From SOIV01 sp964435925 (GTDB lineage Bacteria; Acidobacteriota; Aminicenantia; Aminicenantales; Aminicenantaceae), in NCBI GenBank assembly GCA_964435925.1, contig CAYTBG010000001.1:14677-78676 (forward strand): 64,000 bases of DNA. Direction: 5' to 3'. Below the pieces are notes generated by a model. That model saw only the letters and a list, made by a program, of their open reading frames with translations. It made no database searches and had not been told where the DNA came from. Positions 33,181 to 41,719 of the stretch are shown here, in pieces. The position numbers were made by a program, and so were the translations under genes. Within the stretch, counting starts at the first letter, position 1. Each line of letters opens with the position of its first letter.

Positions 33181-34425
33181 TTATATTTTTGCCCTAATTT
33201 TACCAGTTAACAAAACCTGCATCAATCCTTTCTTTATACCTTCTAATCTTTCTTTATTAGCTATTTCATTCTCTATTTCTTCATCCACCGATGTTAAAGC
33301 CTCTGCAATCTTTTTTTGTTCGTGAAGTGGAGGGAGTGGAACCTTTATACTTGAAAGAGATGATGCATTAACTCCCCCCTGGGCACTACCACCAATCTGT
33401 TCTTTTATTTGTCTCCAGTAAATAAAAGAATTAAAAACTAGGTAAAGAAAGTTAGAATTAATTCTTCCTTTTGTAACTACTCTAATAAGATAGGACGCAA
33501 AGACCGCTTCTGGGCACTTTTTTATAATGTAACTTTTTCCTGTAGTTGCACCTGTTCTTACAAATAAAATATCTCCTGGCTTAAGAACGTATTTTTCTTT
33601 TATTGAATTTGAACAATGACAAAATGGAACATTTTCCCAATTTACTTTTCCATCCTGAATATCTGATATTCGTAAAAATTTCGGGCCAATTGGCTTTTCA
33701 GTCGCACTTTCGGTATAACCATACTCAGGCTTTTCACAAACATCTTGGACTTTAACAACCTCCCAATCCACAGGAATCTCACCAATTTCTGTCTTCTTGA
33801 ATTTTTTATGTCCTATTCCGCGGGTAAACAATTCCTGCATCAGGCTTTTTTTCAACTTCCTTGTTTTATCAATGATCTCTTGCTTTTTCTCAATTGCTTC
33901 ATCCATCGATGTTAAAATTTCCGCAATCTTTTTCTGTTCTGAAATGATTGGAAAAGGAATTTTTAGCTTAAATAAATCTTTTTTATTTATTGCTTCAAAA
34001 GTGCTCCCTTGCCCGATTTTCACTAATGTGTCTTTAAAGTAATTCATTACAAAATACAAATAATCATTATAAATTTTCGTTCCTCGCAGAGCTGCCAATC
34101 CTCTCCCTATACAACATTCTACAGGAGCAATGTTAATATCTCCCACAGGAGCCCGCACACTTACAAGAATATCTCCTTTTTCAGCTAGTTTCCTAGGAGA
34201 ATTACACCATTTTAGAATTTTAGGAAACTTAGTTCCAAATTCTGCATTTCCCTGAAAAAAGGGAACGCCATTCATAAATTCAAAACAACTTTCAGACGGA
34301 GGTGATTGTCCCATAATCAATTGTGTAACTTCACCAAGATTTACAACTTCCCAATCCACAGGAATTTCACCTATATCTGTTTTTTTTAATTTATTTTCAG
34401 TTCGTAAACTCTCTACTCGTCCCAT
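33181..34425 (-). CDS. hsdS: Type I restriction enzyme specificity (S) subunit
   Basis: A 414-residue protein with two target-recognition domains, each introduced by nearly the same peptide (IGEIPVDWEVV near residues 17–27 and again near 220) and each closed by a conserved helix segment (KKIAEILTSMDEAIE; KKIAEALTSVDEEIE). The half-repeats are also nearly identical in DNA (around 34345–34375 and 33763–33793). This internal symmetry is normal for HsdS, but the DNA-level identity could allow domain exchange. The recognised DNA sequence cannot be read from the protein. Confidence 0.93.
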   Translation of the reverse strand: MGRVESLRTENKLKKTDIGEIPVDWEVVNLGEVTQLIMGQSPPSESCFEFMNGVPFFQGNAEFGTKFPKILKWCNSPRKLAEKGDILVSVRAPVGDINIAPVECCIGRGLAALRGTKIYNDYLYFVMNYFKDTLVKIGQGSTFEAINKKDLFKLKIPFPIISEQKKIAEILTSMDEAIEKKQEIIDKTRKLKKSLMQELFTRGIGHKKFKKTEIGEIPVDWEVVKVQDVCEKPEYGYTESATEKPIGPKFLRISDIQDGKVNWENVPFCHCSNSIKEKYVLKPGDILFVRTGATTGKSYIIKKCPEAVFASYLIRVVTKGRINSNFLYLVFNSFIYWRQIKEQIGGSAQGGVNASSLSSIKVPLPPLHEQKKIAEALTSVDEEIENEIANKERLEGIKKGLMQVLLTGKIRAKI

Positions 34426-34435
34426 TCTTCCCTCT

Positions 34436-35482
34436 TTATTCTCCTCCTCCGGTTCTTAACAATCTGGTAATGAAATTCTGAAATTCCTCTTCATACTTGT
34501 CTGGGCTAGTTTTTTCACCTGGAACAGCAGGCAAATCCAGACCGCTTTTTGAAAATTCAATGCTTATGGTTTCCATGGCTTCGCGCAACTTAGAACTTCG
34601 CAAATAATCTGATATGACCTGTTCAACTTCATTCAGAACATCCCAAACATTATTCAATGCAGAAAATAGCGAAATCCAATCAAGCCATACAGGCAATTTT
34701 TGATCATCTAAATTCGCTCCTAAAAGAAACTCTCCCCACCTTTTTTGAGATAGCCAGTATTCGATTTTTCTCTTCCCTTTGATTCTTGTCAGCACCAACC
34801 CAGACTCTGCAAACTCAATCAAAGCATCCTGCACAGCCCTTAGAGAAATACCGATTGCATCAGCCACCTCTGAAGGATGGCCGGCTTCATGAGTAAGGAG
34901 ATAAAGGATGCATTCTGAACGGGAGCCTATCCCAAAAAGAGCCCTTAGCGAAAAACGCATATTGCTTCTTGCTGCAACAGATACGGGTCTTGACATTTTT
35001 CGTAATGAAAAACTTTCCCGCAAAAATCCATACTCATGAAATGGTTCTGATATTTCTCCAGGTTTGGGGAAAGGTTCTTCTTCCCTAGTATTAAACAGCA
35101 TTTCCTCTTTAACTCTTAAATCAGATGATTTCGATCTTGCTAATGCCTGCCATTTTCTCCTGTAAGACCTGGCCTCATGTGATAAAAAATGTGCCACTGC
35201 ACTCATCAGACGTCGTGTTTTCTCATTTTTACTTTTGACTATCCCCCGAAGTCTCTGAATATCTATCCATTTGCCATTAACCACCATCCAATCCAGAACC
35301 TCATCAAAAAGCCGAGGCTCATATCTACTCATTTCAATCGAGAATAGGAGAAGAGCTTCAGGATCTATAACCCATTCGTCCTCAGATCTTGCACCTCCGG
35401 CAACACCCAGAGAAGACCACTGTCGCCAAAGAAAATTTAAAATGTTCTCCAGGAAAAAATGCTTAAATTCTTTCTGCGACAT
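34436..35482 (-). CDS. Winged-helix protein paired with a nucleotidyltransferase
   Basis: A 348-residue protein. The N-terminal half is helical with no recognised domain (FLENILNFLWRQW; PEALLLFSIEMSRYEPRLFDEVLDW). A winged helix-turn-helix lies around residues 185–245 (LLTHEAGHPSEVADAIGISL, RAVQDALIEFAESGLV), followed by a C-terminal helical part. It overlaps the start of the upstream nucleotidyltransferase gene's end, so the two are translated together. The pair sits between hsdM and hsdS. By position it is the likely regulator or antitoxin-like partner of the nucleotidyltransferase. Role inferred only. Confidence 0.6.
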   Translation of the reverse strand: MSQKEFKHFFLENILNFLWRQWSSLGVAGGARSEDEWVIDPEALLLFSIEMSRYEPRLFDEVLDWMVVNGKWIDIQRLRGIVKSKNEKTRRLMSAVAHFLSHEARSYRRKWQALARSKSSDLRVKEEMLFNTREEEPFPKPGEISEPFHEYGFLRESFSLRKMSRPVSVAARSNMRFSLRALFGIGSRSECILYLLTHEAGHPSEVADAIGISLRAVQDALIEFAESGLVLTRIKGKRKIEYWLSQKRWGEFLLGANLDDQKLPVWLDWISLFSALNNVWDVLNEVEQVISDYLRSSKLREAMETISIEFSKSGLDLPAVPGEKTSPDKYEEEFQNFITRLLRTGGGE

Positions 35483-36065
35483 CTTTGTATCCTATTTTTT
35501 TCAGAAAATCCTTGAGGACTTTTTTATACGTATCCGAAGGATCATGGGTTATAGTCCAGCGTGCTGCATCTTCCGTTTCTTGTGCTGTGGGTCGTAAGGT
35601 CATCAAGTCGTCAAAATGGACATCAGGCCGGCCTCGATCAACGGCTGCAAAGAGCTTAAAATGAATCTGATCATAGCGACTCAGAAAATGAATGATAAGG
35701 CTTCTTCCATAAGTACGAGTCTCTACTCTTTTCATAAGACCTTCGGGCAGGCCAAAATCCAAAACTGATGCAGGGCCTGTGTTAAGCCAATTCTCCGGTA
35801 GATTAAAGTCTCTCTGCACTCTTTTGGCTGCGGCCGTAATCGCGGGGTTTAGAGGGCTTTCTTTTGCTAAAAATGCCGTGCCATCTCTATTCCTCTCAAC
35901 AAACGCGACAACATCTACGTCTTTAGTTGTGCGTTGGACATAGCCAATTATGTTCAAAGCAGCACCTCCACAAACAACCATTTCAATTCGTCCTGCTCTC
36001 TCTGCATCTAGCTGTTCGGAAAGTGCCATTAGGACAGCTTCAATATCTTTTTTTCCTTTAAACAT
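35463..36065 (-). CDS. DUF6036-type nucleotidyltransferase-like protein
   Basis: A 200-residue protein with the nucleotidyltransferase signature CGGAALNIIGYVQRTTKDVDVV (a GG motif followed by the paired acidic residues DVD near 45–47). It resembles DUF6036/AbiEii-like proteins, some of which are toxins that modify tRNA or proteins. A later acidic residue for a third ligand is possible (DFGLPEG). It starts three bases before the hsdM stop region and overlaps the winged-helix gene by 20 bases. A toxin–antitoxin-like function is inferred from family and pairing, not shown. Confidence 0.65.
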   Translation of the reverse strand: MFKGKKDIEAVLMALSEQLDAERAGRIEMVVCGGAALNIIGYVQRTTKDVDVVAFVERNRDGTAFLAKESPLNPAITAAAKRVQRDFNLPENWLNTGPASVLDFGLPEGLMKRVETRTYGRSLIIHFLSRYDQIHFKLFAAVDRGRPDVHFDDLMTLRPTAQETEDAARWTITHDPSDTYKKVLKDFLKKIGYKDVAERI

Positions 36066-36067
36066 GT

Positions 36068-37555
36068 TTATACCTTATAATTCAACTCTCTCAAGTAATT
36101 AAAAACTTTATCCTCTGCTTTCTTGAATCCTTTCTTTAACTCACTCAATTCATTTATTGTTTTCTGGATGTCGATTTTCTCTTCTTCTTCTGCAGTATCA
36201 ATATAGCGGGTTATATTAAGATTGAAGTCATTTTCTTGAATTTCACTTACAGGAACAGGACGACAATATTTCTCAGTGGTTTTGTATTCCCTGAATGCTG
36301 AGACAATATTTTCAATATCTTCATCCCGTAATCTATTCTGCTTCTTTCCCTCCAGATACTCATTCGCTCCATATAGAAAAAACACTCTTCCTTTTCTTTC
36401 TTTGGGCTTATTTTTATTCAAGATGAACAAACAGGCTGGAATACCTGTCCCATAAAACAATTTAGGCGGCAACCCTATAACAGCTTCAAGCAAATCTTCT
36501 CCGATTATCCCTATTCTTATTTTCTCTTCTGCTCCTCCGCGGAATAATGCACCATGCGGCAGAACAACCCCGACTTTTCCCTTTGGATGGATGGTTGCAA
36601 GCATGTGCTGGACAAAGGCATAATCGGCATACCCTTTCGGGGGAATGCCGAATCGGAATCTTTTATAAGGGTCATTCTGGGCCTTCTCATATCCCCAATT
36701 CTTTAAGGAGAAGGGCGGATTGGCGATGACAACATCAAATTGCATCAATTGTCCATGAGACAGCAATTGGGGATCCCGTAAAGTATCGCATCTTTTGATC
36801 TGGGCGTTTTTTAAGCCATGAAGGAGCAGATTCATCTTACAAATTGCCCATGTTCCTACATTTATTTCATGTCCATAAAGCGAAACATTTTTAGGATTCT
36901 GTTTGTTTTCTTTCAAATGCTGAACAGATTGGATCAACATTCCGCCTGAGCCGCAGGCTGGATCACAGATTCTCATCCCCTCTTGTGGATCTAAAATTTT
37001 GACTAACAACTCAACAACTTCTTTTGGCGTATAAAACTCTCCCCCTTTTTTCCCGGCACTTGAAGCGAATTGAGCTATTAGATATTCATAGGCATCACCC
37101 AAGATATCCGGTTTTTCCAAATCAGCATTACCCAACCTGATTTTAGAAAAGTGATTGACCAATTGAGAAAGAATATGATCAGGCAGGCGATCTTTATCAT
37201 TAAAATCAACTGCAGATAGGACTCCTTCTAAACTTTCCGGATTTTCTTCTTCCAATAAATCGTTGGCCTTGTTAATAGCCTGACCGATATCATGTGTTAA
37301 TGATTTGAGACGATCCCAGCTAGCTTTTTCAGGGACAAAAAACTCGTGATAATCCCGATCTTCGTATGCAATCTTTTTATCGCCGGTTTCTCTTACTATT
37401 TTCTCCGCTTCCTCTTTAAAAACATCGGATATTCTCTTCAAGAAAAGAAAGCCAAAAATATAATTTTTATAGTCTGCTGCATCAATATGGCCTCTTAAAA
37501 TATCAGCAGATTTCCAAAGGTGAGTTTTCAATACTTCCAGATTAATTTTTTCCAT
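36068..37555 (-). CDS. hsdM: Type I restriction enzyme methylase (M) subunit
   Basis: A 495-residue N6-adenine methyltransferase subunit. AdoMet motif I DPACGSGGM is near residue 198 and the catalytic motif IV NPPF near 278. An N-terminal helical domain (LWKSADILRGHIDAADYKNYIFGFLFLKR) is typical of HsdM. It is the first gene of the minus-strand RM operon (hsdM, NTase, wHTH, hsdS, hsdR, YgjP). About 150 AT-rich bases with no gene separate it from radC. Confidence 0.95.
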   Translation of the reverse strand: MEKINLEVLKTHLWKSADILRGHIDAADYKNYIFGFLFLKRISDVFKEEAEKIVRETGDKKIAYEDRDYHEFFVPEKASWDRLKSLTHDIGQAINKANDLLEEENPESLEGVLSAVDFNDKDRLPDHILSQLVNHFSKIRLGNADLEKPDILGDAYEYLIAQFASSAGKKGGEFYTPKEVVELLVKILDPQEGMRICDPACGSGGMLIQSVQHLKENKQNPKNVSLYGHEINVGTWAICKMNLLLHGLKNAQIKRCDTLRDPQLLSHGQLMQFDVVIANPPFSLKNWGYEKAQNDPYKRFRFGIPPKGYADYAFVQHMLATIHPKGKVGVVLPHGALFRGGAEEKIRIGIIGEDLLEAVIGLPPKLFYGTGIPACLFILNKNKPKERKGRVFFLYGANEYLEGKKQNRLRDEDIENIVSAFREYKTTEKYCRPVPVSEIQENDFNLNITRYIDTAEEEEKIDIQKTINELSELKKGFKKAEDKVFNYLRELNYKV

Positions 37556-37704
37556 ATTTTCTGCCTTTTTGTAAAATATTCAACCTATTTATTAATTTCT
37601 GAAGGAAAATATACAAAAAACGGATATAAATGTCAATAATTATATTTAATATTATAGTTTATCTACAATTATTGTGAAGTTAAACTACATTTATTATTGA
37701 AATC

Positions 37705-38466
37705 TTATATTCCAAATAAGCCTTCGCTTTTTAAGCTAATATGACCATGAGTATAAATTATAATGTGATCTAGTGGAGTAATGTCAACGGCTTTGCATGC
37801 TGAAATAAGCCTCTTGGTTATATCAATATCAAACTGGCTTGGTTTTCTGCTTCCAGAGGGATGATTATGTACAAAAATGACGGCACTCGCATCTTTATTT
37901 ATTGCACCTTTTATTACTTCTCTAGGATAGATGGAAGCCTGGTCCACAGTACCTTTGGCGATAGTTTCGACTTCCAAGACTTTATTGGCTTTGTCTAAAT
38001 AAACGACCTTGAAAAACTCTTCTTTTAGATCTCTCATAGATAAAGAAAGATAATCCAGAATATCCTTATCATTTTCCATATATTCTTTCCCTATTATTTC
38101 TTCTTTAAGCTGACGTTTGGCAATTTCTATAGCAGCTAAAAGCTGAGCTATTTTTGCACTGCCTAAGCCATTAATTTTCTCAAGCTCTGATTTATTAGCA
38201 CTCAGCAATCCTCTCAGCCCTCCAAATTGCTTAATCAGGCCTCTGGCTAAAGACACTGCATCTTTTCCTCTTGTACCGGACCGCAATAAAATAGCAATCA
38301 ACCCGGCATCAGAAACATAATCAGATCCCTTCTCTAAAAGTAATTCTCTCGGCCGTTCATATTTCGGCCAAAATTTTATAGAACTCTTTACTTTCTTCTT
38401 TTCAGTCGTCACTATTATCTCTTCAAGAATGACGCCAAAAGATAAATAAATTCTCTTGGGTTTCAA
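37705..38466 (-). CDS. radC: RadC/UPF0758 family protein
   Basis: A 253-residue JAB/MPN-domain protein. The metal motif H200-N-H202-P-S-G and D213 is complete. The helix-hairpin-helix region around LSANKSELEKINGLGSAKIAQLLAA precedes it. RadC family proteins are common next to mobile elements and defence islands; a role in DNA repair is disputed. This copy lies at the right end of the putative island, against the argS repeat. The start is taken at ATG 38466; a later start near residue 17 is possible. Confidence 0.85.
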   Translation of the reverse strand: MKPKRIYLSFGVILEEIIVTTEKKKVKSSIKFWPKYERPRELLLEKGSDYVSDAGLIAILLRSGTRGKDAVSLARGLIKQFGGLRGLLSANKSELEKINGLGSAKIAQLLAAIEIAKRQLKEEIIGKEYMENDKDILDYLSLSMRDLKEEFFKVVYLDKANKVLEVETIAKGTVDQASIYPREVIKGAINKDASAVIFVHNHPSGSRKPSQFDIDITKRLISACKAVDITPLDHIIIYTHGHISLKSEGLFGI

Positions 38467-38608
38467 ACAACTCTATTTTTAGGTTCAATATGTTCTACAC
38501 GTCCAGATCATTCATATGCAATTCTAAATTTATAAAATTTTTGGCGCCACTCTCAGCCAAACACTTATAGAAAATAGTTTTTTACTTAGTGCCATTTAAT
38601 TATAATTT

Positions 38609-38705
38609 CCCCCGATGCAAGAAAAATCGTCAGAAGTCTTGTCCAAAGACACAAATCTGATATAATTAGAAACCAATCATGCTTGAATTTAAAAATTATT
38701 TAAAA
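38609..38705 (+). repeat. Right copy of the ~90-bp direct repeat (argS promoter and 5' end)
   Basis: The partner of 27762–27858. It supplies the promoter and the first codons for the intact argS gene. Because it lies immediately before argS, the insertion did not break the gene. Confidence 0.9.
38639..38666 (+). promoter_or_regulatory. argS promoter
   Basis: TTGTCC (38639–38644) and a perfect TATAAT (38661–38666) are 16 bp apart. The ATG of argS is only 12 bases after the −10 box, and no ribosome-binding site precedes it, so the message is probably leaderless or nearly so. The same promoter exists at 27793–27820. Confidence 0.65.
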
Positions 38706-40616
38706 GAAAAAATTCACAAACTGCTGAAAGAAAAATACCATCTTGATCTTTCAGAGCTTGAAATAAGCTATACTCCACAGCAAAAAATGGGTGACTTGGC
38801 CCTGACCTTCCCTTTCCAACTGGCTAAAAAAATGAAAAAAGAGCCAAGAAAGCTCGCCCTGGAAATAATTCCCCTTCTTTCTCCTCTTGAAGGAGTGGAA
38901 AAAATCGAAGCAGCAGGGCCAGGCTATATCAACCTTTTCCTGGAGCGAGAAAAATTCTTTTCCAGCCTACTTCACTCAATAGGGCAAACATCTCTCTCAC
39001 CCGAGGAAGAAAAGATCATAATCGAGCACACCAACATCAACCCCAATAAAGCAGCCCACATAGGCCATCTAAGGAATGCCTGTCTCGGCGATACCCTGGG
39101 GCACTGTCTTAAATACAAAGGAGAAAACGTCGAAATTCAAAATTACATAGACGACACTGGAGTCCAGGTGGCAGATGTTGTCTTCGGCTTCATGGAGCTT
39201 GAGAAAAAGAGCTTGTCCCAGATCAAAAAAATAAAGGAAAAATTTGATTATTACTGCTGGAATCTTTATGTACGCGTCTCTTCTTATCTAGATAATAATC
39301 CCCAAGCAGAGGCAAGAAAATCTGAAATCCTTAAAAAAATAGAGGAAGGTAAAAATCCTGAACACGAGACAGCCCATTATATCTCCCGCCGAATAATAAA
39401 AGCCCATCTCCAGACCATGGGAAGAATCGGAATCGGCTATGACCTTCTCCCCTGCGAAAGCAGCATACTCCATCTTAAATTCTGGGAAAAAGCTTTCTCG
39501 CTCTTGAAGGAAAAAAAGGCTATTTCCTTCGTAAAGAGCGGGGAAAACAAAGGCTGTTGGGTGATGTACCTTGAAGACGAATCAGAAAAGGAAAAGATCA
39601 TAGTCCGCTCTGACGGGACAGTAACCTATGTCGGGAAGGATATTGCCTATCAGCTCTGGAAATTCGGTCTTCTGGAAGAAGATTTTTATTATGAACCCTT
39701 TATCAAAGAGGATAGCAAGATTGTCTGGATAAGTACTACAACGCCAGAGAAGGAATCTCCTTCATTCGGAAAAGGAAGTCAGGTCTATAATGTTATAGAT
39801 ACAAGACAGGCCTATCTCCAGAAAATTGTCGTTCAAGGTCTCAAATCTCTGAAATTCCCCGCTCAAGCAAAAAAATCCATCCATTTCTCTTACGAAATGG
39901 TTGCCCTTTCTTCAAAAAGCCTGAAAGAGCTTAATCTGAGTGTTTCGAAAGGAGAAAAGGAAAAGGACTTCCTTGAAGTCTCCGGGAGAAAAGGGCTGGG
40001 TGTGAAAGCCGATGATCTGCTGGACAGACTGGAAGAAAAGGCTTTAGCTGAGGTGGAGAAAAGAAATCCAGAGCTTTCGGAAAACCTGAAAGAAGATACA
40101 GCTCACAAGATAGCCAGCGGGGCGCTCCGCTACTTCATGCTCAAATTCGCCCTAAATTCTCTCATCGTTTTTGACTTCGAAGAAGCCCTTAGTTTTGAGG
40201 GAGAAACAGGCCCTTATCTTCAGTACACGTTGGTCAGGATCAACAGCATCTTCCGCAAGCTGAAGGAAATAGAAAGCTTTGAGGAGAAGGATCTCCAGAC
40301 CCTTCTCTCTTCAGAGAGGATTCCGTTGGAAAAGCTTTCTGAATCAGAGCAGGCTGATTTCTGGAATCTAGTTCGCTATGCTTCCCAGTTTGAAGAAGAG
40401 GTTCTCCATTCTATCCGTTCTCTGGAATTCTCGCATTTAGCTAAGTTCTCTTTTAATCTATGTCAGAAGTTTAACGCTTATTACCACCTTTATTCTATCT
40501 TGGCTGAAGAGAATAAAGAGATAAAACGCATTCGTATCTTAACCATCTATTACATCAGAGAAGTGCTCAAGCGCGCTCTTTCTCTCATGGGCATCCCGCA
40601 ACCAGAATTGATGTAA
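38679..40616 (+). CDS. argS: Arginyl-tRNA synthetase
   Basis: A 645-residue class I synthetase, slightly longer than average. The HIGH motif is H127-I-G-H130 (AAHIGHLRN), preceded by IIEHTNINPNK. An N-terminal tRNA-binding (Add1) domain precedes it, and the C-terminal DALR anticodon domain ends with LTIYYIREVLKRALSLMGI. The KMSKS loop is degenerate, around EVSGRKGLGVKADDLLD. It attaches arginine to its tRNA. Its first eight codons and promoter are duplicated 10.8 kb upstream. Confidence 0.95.
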   Translation: MLEFKNYLKEKIHKLLKEKYHLDLSELEISYTPQQKMGDLALTFPFQLAKKMKKEPRKLALEIIPLLSPLEGVEKIEAAGPGYINLFLEREKFFSSLLHSIGQTSLSPEEEKIIIEHTNINPNKAAHIGHLRNACLGDTLGHCLKYKGENVEIQNYIDDTGVQVADVVFGFMELEKKSLSQIKKIKEKFDYYCWNLYVRVSSYLDNNPQAEARKSEILKKIEEGKNPEHETAHYISRRIIKAHLQTMGRIGIGYDLLPCESSILHLKFWEKAFSLLKEKKAISFVKSGENKGCWVMYLEDESEKEKIIVRSDGTVTYVGKDIAYQLWKFGLLEEDFYYEPFIKEDSKIVWISTTTPEKESPSFGKGSQVYNVIDTRQAYLQKIVVQGLKSLKFPAQAKKSIHFSYEMVALSSKSLKELNLSVSKGEKEKDFLEVSGRKGLGVKADDLLDRLEEKALAEVEKRNPELSENLKEDTAHKIASGALRYFMLKFALNSLIVFDFEEALSFEGETGPYLQYTLVRINSIFRKLKEIESFEEKDLQTLLSSERIPLEKLSESEQADFWNLVRYASQFEEEVLHSIRSLEFSHLAKFSFNLCQKFNAYYHLYSILAEENKEIKRIRILTIYYIREVLKRALSLMGIPQPELM

Positions 40617-40647
40617 ATGAGTTAGTAATAAATGAGGCTGACTTGAA

Positions 40648-40754
40648 TGTAGGAGCTTGATTTATCAAGCCCACCGTTTTTATTTTGTTGGGTCATGACT
40701 CATCAAACCCATATTTTGGTTCTGTAGGGGCTTGATTTATCAAGCCCACATTTT
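40648..40754. repeat. Second cluster of the CTTGA/TCAAG palindromes
   Basis: Three units (about 40648, 40685 and 40723) of the palindrome family seen between gcvT and gcvH fill the gap between argS and the ABC transporter. The outer two have GGAGCTTGA or GGGGCTTGA paired with TCAAGCCC; the middle one is degenerate. Confidence 0.75.
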
Positions 40755-40792
40755 ATAATTTATAATTTATTATCCACGAACAGGAGTAGAAA

Positions 40793-41719
40793 ATGATTGA
40801 AGTTGAAAATCTGACCAAAAAATACGGGGATCTGGTAGCCGTTAAAAACTTAAATTTCAAAGTTGAAAAAGGAAAAATCTGGGGGCTTCTCGGACCAAAT
40901 GCTGCTGGAAAAACAACAACCATGAGAATTCTCACAGGCTATTTGCCTGCTACTGACGGAAAAGCATATGTTGCTAACTATGATGTCTTTGAGAAACCCA
41001 ATGATGTCAAAAAAATTACTGGCTACCTCCCTGAGAATGTCCCCCTTTACCCTGAAATGACGGTTCATTCCTACCTGAGTTTTGTCTCAGAAATCAAACA
41101 AATCCCCGCATCCAAAAGAAAAGAAGCTGTAGAGAAAGCCGTAGAAATAAGCGGCTTAGAAACGGTACGAAGGAGGCTTATCAAGAATATTTCTCGGGGA
41201 TTCAAGCAGAGAGTGGGTATCGCTCAAGCCCTTATTCATGATCCTCAAGTTCTCGTTTTAGACGAGCCAACTGCCGGCCTTGACCCAGCCCAAATCATAG
41301 AAATAAGAAAGCTCATAAAGTCCCTCAAGGAAGAACGGACTATCCTCCTCTCGACTCATATCCTTGCTGAAGTGACTCAAACATGCGATGGAGTTGTCAT
41401 TATTAACGAGGGCAATCTCATGGCTTCAAGCTCCTTAGAGGAGCTCACCGCTTCCTTCAAGGAAAAAGAAGGAATCGTTATTAAACTCAAAAAGGGAGGA
41501 AAAGATGTCCTTTCACTCCTGCAGAAAATGCATGGCGTCGACAAAGTCAGCCATCCAGATGACGAGTTCAAGATAGAATGGACCAAAGGAAAAGACATGA
41601 GGGATGAAATAACAAAGCTCATCGTTGATAAAGAATTAGGCCTTATCGAAATGAGGCCTCTCGCCATGAATATCGAAGACCTCTATCTCAAAGTTATTTC
41701 AGGAGGTGTCGCACAATGA
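40793..41719 (+). CDS. ABC transporter ATP-binding protein (GldA-like)
   Basis: A 308-residue ATPase. Walker A is GPNAAGKTT (an Ala in the usual Gly place), the signature is NISRGFKQR, and Walker B is VLVLDEPTAGLDP with a following switch His (LLSTH). A C-terminal domain of about 80 residues follows. AGGAG precedes the ATG. It forms an exporter with the overlapping permease gene and a GldG-like protein, an arrangement known from GldA–GldFG. The name reflects this build; gliding motility is not implied. Confidence 0.9.
   Translation: MIEVENLTKKYGDLVAVKNLNFKVEKGKIWGLLGPNAAGKTTTMRILTGYLPATDGKAYVANYDVFEKPNDVKKITGYLPENVPLYPEMTVHSYLSFVSEIKQIPASKRKEAVEKAVEISGLETVRRRLIKNISRGFKQRVGIAQALIHDPQVLVLDEPTAGLDPAQIIEIRKLIKSLKEERTILLSTHILAEVTQTCDGVVIINEGNLMASSSLEELTASFKEKEGIVIKLKKGGKDVLSLLQKMHGVDKVSHPDDEFKIEWTKGKDMRDEITKLIVDKELGLIEMRPLAMNIEDLYLKVISGGVAQ

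Larger units (their letters stand above)
27853..38608. mobile_element. Putative genomic (defence) island inserted at the 5' end of argS
   Basis: About 10.75 kb between the two argS-start repeats holds a GHKL ATPase, a YgjP-like metallopeptidase, type I restriction–modification genes hsdR, hsdS and hsdM, a nucleotidyltransferase/winged-helix pair and a RadC protein. No flanking housekeeping genes are inside. Without the insert, gcvT (minus) and argS (plus) would be divergent neighbours sharing one short promoter region. No integrase or transposase is recognised, so the element may be a decayed or passively transferred island. The border at the right is set by the start of the repeat (about 38609). 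Confidence 0.7.

Noticed and set aside
27853..38608. Integrase or transposase driving the island
   Set aside because: None of the genes has HRY/RxxR tyrosine, serine or DDE recombinase motifs; the mode of insertion stays open.
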